Assembly: GCA_003573635.1 (NCBI GenBank)
Contig: QUTJ01031582.1
Coordinates: 1 to 13,134 of the forward strand
Length of the DNA stretch: 13,134 bases
Direction of reading: 5' to 3'
From: Goniomonas avonlea
Lineage: Eukaryota; Cryptophyceae; Goniomonadida; Goniomonadaceae
The position numbers and the translations under genes were made by a program. Below are positions 7,697 through 13,134 of the stretch, one piece after another. Below the pieces are notes generated by a model. It was not told where the DNA came from. It searched no databases and worked only from the letters and a program-made list of their open reading frames with translations. The first letter of the stretch is position 1, and every line of letters begins with the position of its first letter.

Positions 7697-7879
7697 CTCC
7701 ATCGCCATCAGTTGCTCTGCAGCGCGGGAAGAGGGTGACGCAGCCGGTGACGGTGTCCTGCTGCTGACTAACAATGACATGTCCGGGGGAGTCGATAAGA
7801 ACATTAGCTCGCGACGGGTGACGACGCAGAAGATGAGACCAAGCTCCTCTTCAGCCATACGAAGAAAGAAGTCCGCGAC
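7697..7879 (-). CDS. Exon, possible degenerate ABC-ATPase tail; open in two frames
   Basis: Acceptor TTATTGTTGCAG and GAG before GTGCGG give 61 codons in phase 0. The reading starts VADFFLRMAEEELGLIFCVV and joins in phase to the exon at 8198-8069. In ABC-type ATPases the matching position is the helix after the D-loop followed by the strand leading to the switch His; here that His is absent. A second minus frame through the same DNA, ending at TAG 7640-7638, reads ANVLIDSPGHVIVSQQQ ... ARFDGDFIIIA and is also protein-like. The exon could change frame through an unseen intron or a sequence error. Confidence 0.5.
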
Positions 7880-8068
7880 CTGCAACAATAACAGTTAGAT
7901 ACACGGAGATGGTACGCGAGATGTGATGTGGGATCGTAGATGTGTTTGTGGAGTGTTGCGAACATCGCAGACCTGAGGCTGCGCACGAGAATACAAACAT
8001 GGCAACCAGATATGCTCTACACGACAATCAACAAGCTCAGCAACAACAGTGCTGCCCTCTTGTGTCAC

Positions 8069-8198
8069 CTTTTTGCCAAAGCAGCTGTCGACTCTTGCCT
8101 CGAGCAAAATAACAGCGGGGCGTGCGACACTGAGCAAGCCAACAAGGAGAAGCCGGTGTTGCAGTGTCTCGCGCTCGTGAGGCAAAAGATCAGCAATC
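8069..8198 (-). CDS. Exon resembling a degenerate ABC-ATPase signature/Walker B region
   Basis: A 43-codon exon with an extra first base, acceptor CGCCCCCCGCAG and donor GTGACA. It reads IADLLPHERETLQHRLLLVG, LLSVARPAVILLEARVDSCF. Laid against ABC ATPases (LSGGERxRL...ARALLxxPxLLLLDEPTSxLD) the spacing fits, with LPHERET for the signature, VILLEARVDS for Walker B and D-loop. The Walker B Asp-Glu is replaced by Glu-Ala, so ATPase activity would not be expected. The family assignment is tentative; it rests on spacing and hydrophobic pattern. Confidence 0.5.
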
Positions 8199-8212
8199 CT
8201 GCGGGGGGCGCC

Positions 8213-8224
8213 GGGGGGGGGGGG
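8213..8224 (+). repeat. Run of 12 G
   Basis: A homopolymer directly upstream (minus strand) of the exon at 8198, so the acceptor tract there is a run of C. Similar runs are prone to length error in sequencing. Confidence 0.8.
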
Positions 8225-8439
8225 TTAGGCGAGTGGATGGCACGGCGGAGCTCTGGGCAGTAGCGCAAGTACTTCCAACCCCAGTAAGTTTGAAGGACTA
8301 GGCCCCAATCATCTCCCAAAACTACCCAAATCCATCCAAAGGTCCAGGTATTCTGTCACACAGTAAGTTCATCTCCGGTTTCCCATCAAGCTGACTCAAC
8401 ACATGGGCAGAACTGGGGAGTGAACTCTGGTCGACATAC

Positions 8440-8534
8440 CTACGTCCAACCAGGTCAAAACCGAGGGGTGGGAGAGCTTCAACAGCAAGAACACCAGCCG
8501 GTGAGGCGACGACTGAACTGACTTCCCGCGTCAC
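8440..8534 (-). CDS. Exon upstream of the ABC-like segment
   Basis: Starts phase 0 at ACTCAACACACAG and ends phase 2 at a GTATGT donor. It contains VTREVSSVVASPAGVLAVEA and LPPLGFDLVGRR. With the next exon it gives ...LGFDLVGRRIADLLPHERET, which resembles the stretch just before an ABC signature in G-subfamily transporters (GLxxxVGxxxxxxLSGGER). The exon could begin earlier, at 8549-8546, because an in-frame CAG lies there too. Confidence 0.55.
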
Positions 8535-8831
8535 CTGTGTGTTGAGTCGCTGAGTCGCATGGGGGCAACTCATATCACTAACTACAACTGCATTGACACT
8601 CTGGTATGGCAAGGCAATGAAAATGAAAAGGCACGCAACTCATCGCCGTGAGAGCGCTGGCCGGTCAGGTGCGTGCCTGTGAGCGCATATGCATCTGCCA
8701 ACTATGCAACTCGTCGTTCAAGGGTGTGCTTGTGGGTGCGTGTGCATATGTGCGGACATGAGTGATGTTGTGCACTCGTGTGTATGTGGTCTGTTGCTAC
8801 TTGGTTGCTACGGGAGTTTGTCTCATAGAAC
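8535..8831. other. Intron-like stretch, nothing recognised
   Basis: About 300 bases with GTGCGTGTGCATATGTG-type alternating sequence and no convincing reading frame on either strand. Confidence 0.4.
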
Positions 8832-8966
8832 TAGCTCTGCCCCACACCAAAGCCCGCTGAGACTGCGGACCAGTTCGAGGGCAATGGCCAACCAGGACCG
8901 TACGAGGCCATTGAGATCAGCAAAGTGCCTCAACACACTGGCATGGGCAGTGCGATGCATGAGCAT
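8832..8966 (-). CDS. Helical, partly hydrophobic exon
   Basis: A 45-codon reading from CTTCGACTTAG, phase 0, containing MLMHRTAHASVLRHFADLNG and LVRSWLAIALELVRSLSGLW. It follows the membrane-like exon at 9155-9041 across a 74-nt intron and joins in phase, extending its hydrophobic run. The 3' end is uncertain: GTTCTA, GTCCGC and GTACGG are all possible donors. Confidence 0.45.
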
Positions 8967-9040
8967 CTAAGTCGAAGCATGACCAAGGTCATCGCGAGTC
9001 CGTTCGAGCATTCCTCCCTTGTCCAGGATGCCTAGTAGAC

Positions 9041-9155
9041 AAACAGAATCGCCGCTGCAAAGTGCATCACAGGGGCGATCACCAGCATCCGGAGAAAGAG
9101 TATGAATGTCTCTCGTTTGCCAAACACGCTGAGCACTAGAGTGTGATGGAAGCAT
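9041..9155 (-). CDS. Exon encoding a likely membrane segment
   Basis: Acceptor CTTCCAAATCAG, one leading base, then 38 codons to TTT before GTCTAC. It reads CFHHTLVLSVFGKRETFILF and LRMLVIAPVMHFAAAILF; the last 20 or so residues are hydrophobic enough for a transmembrane helix. A basic GKRE just before the helix and a long hydrophobic stretch are common at the start of ABC2-type membrane domains, which would fit the ABC-like exons nearby, but this is only suggestive. Its frame meets TAG at 9034-9032 if not spliced. Confidence 0.5.
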
Positions 9156-9302
9156 CTGATTTGGAAGACTCCAGTACCATCTCAGTATCATAAATATCGC
9201 CGCCTCTCGTGCTGCAGCCTAAGGCAACAGCGTACAGAACACGAGGGGCACCCTCCTCAGCGCCATCACGGCAGCCTGCCCAGCAGTCTCCAAGCAGTCC
9301 CC

Positions 9303-9419
9303 TTAGAATTTTGGGCTGAATGCTGAGGGAGCATGCTGCTCCTGCAACAGGGATGTATTGCGCATGACAAGCTGATCGGACTTGCCTCCGCGGCCTCTGC
9401 TACCCTGCGGATGAAAGTC
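9303..9419 (-). CDS. Uncertain exon, open in two frames
   Basis: From CACGCTGTCAG the reading is DFHPQGSRGRGGKSDQLVMR followed by about 18 residues to TAA at 9305-9303. The GRGGKSD resembles a P-loop but with wrong glycine spacing. The overlapping frame (RTFIRRVAEAAEASPISL...) stays open further, to about 9266, and could end at a GTGATG donor in the phase needed by the exon at 9155. I cannot choose between them. Confidence 0.3.
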   Translation of the reverse strand, partial: DFHPQGSRGRGGKSDQLVMRNTSLLQEQHAPSAFSPKF

Positions 9420-9530
9420 CTGACAGCGTGACCGCTATCTGTCGGACGGGAATCAAGCAGCCTACAGATAAGCAGGAGTGTGCGTTGCCACACTCTCATA
9501 TCGAAGACAGTCAACATGGGCCAGCCGGGC

Positions 9531-9618
9531 ACCGACACCGACACCGACACCGACACGGTGTCACCGACACTGACAAACTGGCACTGACGCTGACGCTGAC
9601 GCTGACACCGACACTGAC
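9531..9618 (+). repeat. Hexamer microsatellite, (CCGACA)n passing into (GCTGAC)n
   Basis: Tandem copies of ACCGAC/CTGACG variants, with a GTGTCAC interruption that makes part of the array self-complementary. Within the minus frame it would encode SVSVSVSV, which is a repeat artefact rather than evidence of protein. Confidence 0.85.
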
Positions 9619-9971
9619 AACTCTGCAACCAGATGTACTCGAAAGGGGTGATCGGCCAATGCTCGTCAGGACACTGAGATTACGTCTGTGGTTTGCGGCG
9701 CAACACTGCTACCCATGCCTCAATTTCCCAGGACATGCAGCAGTGTGCATTCATCTGCCTGTCCGGTCGTTGAAGCAAGGAAACACTTTGCCATCGCACA
9801 GGGTGGTGCCATGAAGTTCTAAAAACATGTGCAAGCCGCGGCGGATACCGACTCGCTCCAGCCGTGAAGAAAGTGAGCATGAGTGATGCACACTATCGCC
9901 GTGTTCGCATCCAACATGATGGTATCTACGCCCTCCCCCCCATGCCAACTGTGCTGTGGATTATCCACCAC
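9619..9971 (-). other. Unresolved stretch with several competing short frames
   Basis: Minus frames here read protein-like in pieces (DTIMLDANTAIVCITHAHFL near 9900; NFMAPPCAMAKCFLASTTGQ near 9800; RRGLHMFLELHGTTLCDGK near 9820), each open for 30-90 codons, but no set of splice sites links them cleanly. One or two exons of the same transcript probably lie here. Confidence 0.35.
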
Positions 9972-10116
9972 AGCGGGCTGGGGGGAGCCGATGGCTGCAA
10001 TCGGGCGCAAGCACACCACCATCCACAACGAAACGGCGGCGAGGGGCTGGGTCAGGGCTTGGTGTTGCAGTTTCCCCAATGCCACTAACACACTTCTCGA
10101 GCCTCACGTGGTTCAC
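9972..10116 (-). CDS. Exon of unknown family, Pro/Arg-rich middle
   Basis: Acceptor TAAATGAGGCAG, phase 0, reading VNHVRLEKCVSGIGETATPS then PDPAPRRRFVVDGGVLAPD. It stays open to TAA at 9963-9961; GTGGTG at 9971 is a possible donor. A second minus frame overlaps (QHQALTQPLAAVSLWMVVCL) and is more hydrophobic, so the frame choice rests on the in-phase junction with the exon ending at 10302. Confidence 0.4.
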
Positions 10117-10301
10117 CTGCCTCATTTACAGAGAGGGCAAACACCCTGGCTATCTTCTCGCCAGCCCAACCGGAAAGTAGACCTATGCTCAGTCATGAGC
10201 TGCACCGACTTAAATTGTAACCCAGACCCACAACGCGCTCATGACCGTGGTTGCTGACCACTGCTCCACCCCAACGCAGAAGAACTTGCACCACAACTCA
10301 C

Positions 10302-10418
10302 CGGTATGGAAGCCGCCTGATCGGGGAGCCGTGATATGCCTGTGCCACTCTGGAGCTGAGCATCTGTGGTCTCAACTGCCAAGGCGAAGGGGACCACAGA
10401 CAAGAGGACGTCCTTCTC
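10302..10418 (-). CDS. Exon of unknown family with strong splice sites
   Basis: A 39-codon exon from ACTTTGTCGCAG to a textbook GTGAGT donor, phase 0 at both ends. It reads EKDVLLSVVPFALAVETTDA then QLQSGTGISRLPDQAASIP. The hydrophobic alternation at the start suggests a beta strand or a short buried helix. No family recognised. Confidence 0.6.
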
Positions 10419-10557
10419 CTGCGACAAAGTTACGACTCCGTAAGTAAAGTCCGCACGGCAATCACTGGTAACACAATCGAGAACGCGTCAGACCAATATG
10501 TGAAAATATTGCTGCTCCCTGCTCCACCAATAGTGGCAAACAATATCAAGAACCCAC

Positions 10558-10638
10558 CTGAGGAACAACGACAGGGAAGAATATTGAGCCGTAGGTGGTG
10601 ACGTAGGCAAAGGCGCCGTGTGGAAGGTTCCCAGCGAC
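10558..10638 (-). CDS. Exon of unknown family, hydrophobic
   Basis: A 27-codon exon between GTGACAG and CAG before GTGGGT, phase 0 at both ends. It reads VAGNLPHGAFAYVTTYGSIF and FPVVVPQ, joining in phase to 10418. The donor is followed by a 139-nt intron with a TTACC/TTACTTAC-rich end. A second frame is also open but reads as low-complexity Ser/Pro/Leu and is rejected. Confidence 0.55.
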
Positions 10639-10705
10639 CTGTCACTTGTCAAGCTTGACACTTGACACACTGGCCATACCAGCCACACGCCACGTTTGCA
10701 CTCAC

Positions 10706-10770
10706 GAGGAGGCAGCATGCGAGAGGGTGCAGGGTGTGTATGCTGTCAACGAGGAGGCACGAGAGCACAC
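10706..10770 (-). CDS. Small hydrophobic exon
   Basis: Starts after CTCCCCTCCAG with two bases completing a codon, then VLSCLLVDSIHTLHPLACCL and one more Leu, ending at a textbook GTGAGT donor in phase 0. It joins in phase to 10638. Hydrophobic and Cys-rich; possibly part of a membrane segment. Confidence 0.5.
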
Positions 10771-11076
10771 CTGGAGGGGAGTGGAGGGTGAAAGTCGACA
10801 GAACAGAAGTGAGGGATGGATGACGGAGGTTGGCGGCACGCCTTGCGCCGGTGCGGTGAGGGGAGGCTGGCCACCATAAATACCCCCATAAATACCCCCA
10901 TAAATACCACCACCAGATGTTGAGCCTCAGCCATAAATGGGACTACAAGACAGAATATCCGGCCAACATATGTCACAAAAAAATCCGCAAACACGCCAAA
11001 AATCGCCCAAAATCGGCCTAGATTCGCTGGCGGACGTTCTGCCGTGCCCTAGCCTCGTCAAGAACGTCCGTGCAAC
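10771..11076. other. Intron-like stretch with a tandem repeat
   Basis: A gap of about 300 bases ending (minus strand) in a long pyrimidine tract before CTCCAG at 10771. It holds the CCATAAATACC repeat and an A-rich patch near 10975-11015; no convincing frame. Confidence 0.5.
10874..10909 (+). repeat. Three copies of a 12-base unit CCATAAATACCC
   Basis: Perfect or near-perfect tandem copies in non-coding sequence; a fourth, degenerate copy (CCATAAATGGG) lies at about 10930. Confidence 0.85.
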
Positions 11077-11203
11077 ACACCGTGTTGGCCAGAGCGTGCC
11101 ACGCTGGCCACCTGGAGTCCTCTCCTGGCCTCAGCCACGTGAACTGCCGCGCACCCATTTTGTTCAGCGCTTTGATTGTCACGGTTTGGAGGCGCAGATC
11201 ACT
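11077..11203 (-). CDS. Exon of unknown family
   Basis: Acceptor CCTCTGGCACAG, then AGT GAT..., reading SDLRLQTVTIKALNKMGARQ and FTWLRPGEDSRWPAWHALAN. It stays open to TAG near 11020. The 3' end is uncertain: GTGTGT, GTTGCA and an AG before GTGGCC are possible donors; the one ending at 11077 gives the phase needed by the next exon. The other two frames are closed by stops near the start, which supports this one. Confidence 0.5.
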
Positions 11204-11273
11204 CTGTGCCAGAGGCGGTAAGCTCGGCGGTCGCAGGTTGGTAACGCGCGCCAGGTCACAGACCACTTGTCTC

Positions 11274-11317
11274 ACAGGTCACATGCCACATGTCACAGCA
11301 GGTCACAGCAGGTCACA
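11274..11317. repeat. GTCACA-based short tandem repeat
   Basis: Repeats of CAGGTCACA and ATGTCACAGC, about 10 bases each, in the intron between the exons at 11344 and 11203. They resemble units at 2709-2863. Confidence 0.7.
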
Positions 11318-11343
11318 GATGCACAAGGCAGGGAGGTCCCGAC

Positions 11344-11562
11344 CTGCAGCTCCTCCACCACACTCTGCGGCACAGGTTGCGGCGCGCCAAAGTGGAGACC
11401 GGAGTCAGCCTTGGCAATGCTGCTGACTTGGAGAACCTACTCAACGAGGTTAGTTGACGTGGGCACGACTGTTTGAGAAAAATGCAACAGCACTTGGCCT
11501 GCAAGCTCGAAAACGCGAGCGTGGTGACGCAGGACTGTGGCCCCTTGCACAATCGTCATCGA
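11344..11562 (-). CDS. Exon-like stretch with an in-frame TAG
   Basis: From TTACTTGTAG to CTGCAG before GTCGGG, 73 codons in phase 0. The reading is VLRHHARVFELAGQVLLHFS ... PTSTNLVE, then TAG at 11439-11437, then VLQVSSIAKADSGLHFGAPQ and PVPQSVVEELQ. Both sides of the stop are protein-like and in the same frame, and the block joins in phase to the exon starting at 11203. The TAG could be a real stop with two separate exons, a nonsense mutation, an assembly error or readthrough. A CTAAC-like branch site just before 11440 favours a second exon starting near 11420. Confidence 0.45.
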
Positions 11563-11784
11563 CTACAAGTAACAGTATCGTGGCGTGGTCTCATGAGTTC
11601 ACGCAGTGGGCTCTCATTCGGTCCCATTAGTTCACTCTCTCATTAGTTGGAATGTTGTGAGCAGCAATGGCCCGTGTCACTGTTGTGGGGAGCTTCGGGG
11701 TCCTTGGAAGCCCTATCGTGGACTGCTGGCTGGGAGTGAGTGAAAGTCAACACAGACAGCATCCGCAGCCAGGCAGAACCGTAC
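11563..11784. other. Intron-like stretch
   Basis: About 220 bases with imperfect repeats of TCATTAGTT(C/G) near 11620-11650. A short minus frame (STIGLPRTPKLPTTVTRAIA) is open for about 30 codons and might be a small exon, but no matching phases were found. Confidence 0.35.
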
Positions 11785-11925
11785 CCGCTCGTGCTGGTCC
11801 ATATACAAAAAGCCTCCGTAGAGAAGGAGCGCGTGCTGAGGGTTCTCAGGGTTGATGTTTGCGTTGAGGGACGAGAGGCCACCCAAGTTGCCGAGCGGGT
11901 ACACGAAAGAGAAATACATGGCATC
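11785..11925 (-). CDS. Exon of unknown family
   Basis: Acceptor GGCGCCCGCAG, then 47 codons to CGG before GTACGG, phase 0 at both ends. It reads DAMYFSFVYPLGNLGGLSSL, NANINPENPQHALLLYGGFL and YMDQHER. The frame runs 11 codons further before a stop, so a later donor such as GTGTTG is possible. Well-formed globular sequence; family not recognised. Confidence 0.6.
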
Positions 11926-12280
11926 CTGCGGGCGCCGTGTGTTAGATGTGCAGACGTGTTGATGACGCCAGTTGACCAAGGAAGATCGCGGCAGAGACAG
12001 AGAAAAAGTGACAGAGACAGAGAGCAAAACAGCCCAGAGCGCAAGTACGGAAAAGGGACCACACCCCACCGGACCACGGGGGCGAGACCTCCCGGATTAC
12101 TTGGCATCATCGTAGGTCACAATAACTCGGGATAACCTTGTGCTACCATTTGTGCTAATGCTCCCCCCTCAATATTATGACATGAATTCTGCTCTTCTTG
12201 TCTCACGCCATGAGAGTATCCGGGCCAACACAAAGGGGGGACAGAAAGAGATCATTTCAACATGCGAACAAGGTACTCAC

Positions 12281-12488
12281 GAGAGGGATCTGCGCTGACG
12301 CGAGTGCTTCCGGTGGCAGTGTGACTCGTGACACTGGTGAAATATTTGTCTTGAGCTCCGACACGCCAAGCAGCTGGGTGAAGTGCTTGGTGACCCTGCT
12401 CGGACCCGTGATCTGCATTCCATGCGTCGCCACGAGATCCTGCCAGGTTGTGTGAGAGAACTTCGCCTTCACACGGCACGCGCATAAG
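12281..12488 (-). CDS. First recognisable exon in the window, family unknown
   Basis: Acceptor ATGACCTCAG, one leading base and 69 codons to a textbook GTGAGT donor in phase 0. It contains VKAKFSHTTWQDLVATHGMQ, ITGPSRVTKHFTQLLGVSEL and VTLPPEALASAQIPL. Joins in phase to 11925. It opens at an acceptor, so the transcript starts further upstream, in or beyond the right end of the window. Confidence 0.6.
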
Positions 12489-13134
12489 CTGAGGTCATGA
12501 TGTCATGCGCGGCAAAAGTGTGCAGCGGGCGTGAGCCAATCACTTGCACACGCACACACACACACAGCCCAACACACATTGGAAATCGTTGAACCGGAGG
12601 GGAGACACGTAAGTGACAACAGAAGTGGTTCTTGGAGGTTTGAATCCTCGCTCCCACACACTCATCCGGGAACAGAGGTGGCGTGAAGTGGCGGACGGGT
12701 GTGGGTGTGTCGAACAATGCCGTGCGTGTGTGCGTGTGGGTAGCGAGCGACCAAGTGAACGGGAGCCTTTTCTGACGGATATTACGCTCGTATTAATAGA
12801 GTGAGCTCGTATGGGGTCAGAGGGAGTGTGTGTGTGTGTGTGTGTGTGTGATCTCTGACATGTTCGTGTCTCGAGTCTGAGTCATATGCGGTTGAGTGCA
12901 GAATTCATGCCGAAAGTATGAGTTCGCCTTTCTCATGATGGAGAACTTGCCCGATTGAAAATCGGCCAAGTATCAGAGAAACGGCGAGCTCTCTAGGATG
13001 AGTAGTTATTCGGAACTCTGGTTTTCATGGTATGAGCAGCGGAGCGCTAATCATACCCACGAAACCTTATCTCCGACAATCTACTTATCCGTGGGTCCCA
13101 CGAAGGGCCGTTGCCGTTTGTGGAACCATGCTTT
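12489..13134. other. No clear gene; CA/GT repeats, B-box-like site and hairpins
   Basis: Holds a (CA)n stretch near 12545-12566, a T-arm-like sequence at 12634-12649, a (GT)n run at 12826-12850 and a hairpin-rich part at 12920-13102. One minus frame (about 13018 to 12900; RELAVSLILGRFSIGQVLHH) is open for 39 codons between stops and might be an exon, without clear splice sites. Confidence 0.4.
12826..12850 (+). repeat. (GT)n dinucleotide microsatellite
   Basis: About twelve uninterrupted GT units. Confidence 0.9.

Noticed and set aside
9370-9419. GRGGKSD as a Walker A P-loop
   Set aside because: Glycine spacing does not fit GxxxxGK[ST], and the frame itself is uncertain.
9428-9814. Plus open frame with HRHRHRH and LTLTLTLT runs
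   Set aside because: These runs are translations of the hexamer microsatellite.
12915-13060. U5 snRNA-like pieces (ACTCTGGTTTTC and CGCCTTTCTC)
   Set aside because: The two pieces are in the wrong order, the conserved U5 loop is not matched and there is no Sm site.
1-13134. Dinoflagellate or kinetoplastid spliced-leader sequences and 5S rRNA
   Set aside because: I looked for the conserved cores on both strands by eye and did not find them.
1-13134. Bacterial features such as operons, ribosome binding sites, CRISPR arrays and insertion sequences
   Set aside because: Short spliced exons, repeat-rich gaps and absence of long frames point to eukaryotic DNA; no regular spacer-repeat array is present.

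Overview
The window looks like nuclear DNA from an intron-rich eukaryote, probably a unicellular one. Long bacterial-style reading frames are absent. Short stretches of protein-like sequence lie between GT...AG boundaries (GTGAGT, GTGAGC, GTATGA and GTATGT donors; mostly CAG acceptors). The gaps hold simple repeats, homopolymer runs and GTCAC-rich minisatellites. I cannot name the lineage.

Every exon I can support is on the minus strand, so the window is read from about 12488 down to 144. By hand I placed about 25 candidate exons between 12488 and 144. Most junctions keep phase, which fits either one very long gene or two to three co-oriented genes. No promoter, poly(A) site or start codon settles this. 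The best-supported unit is at the low end, 2725 to 144: five exons encoding about 405 residues. They align along their whole length with the DCR2/PAP16-type calcineurin-like phosphoesterases, yet nearly every metal ligand is replaced, so this looks like a pseudo-enzyme.

Upstream of it, in phase, are a leucine-zipper-like coiled coil (3304-3029), a Ser/Pro/Thr-rich linker (3932-3609) and several helical exons (5993-4182). One of these helical exons is interrupted by a 61-nt intron candidate lying almost entirely inside a 69-bp inverted repeat. Further upstream are a possible DEP-like fold (7353-6743), an exon group resembling a degenerate ABC-ATPase C-terminal half (8534-7697), a hydrophobic membrane-like exon (9155-9041), and exons with no recognised family (12488-9303). 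One of the latter carries an in-frame TAG.

The most interesting items are the catalytically stripped phosphoesterase fused in phase to a coiled coil, the inverted-repeat intron, the in-frame amber codon, an exon open in two frames, and a hairpin-rich stretch at the right end. All exon boundaries are manual calls without transcripts or database searches.
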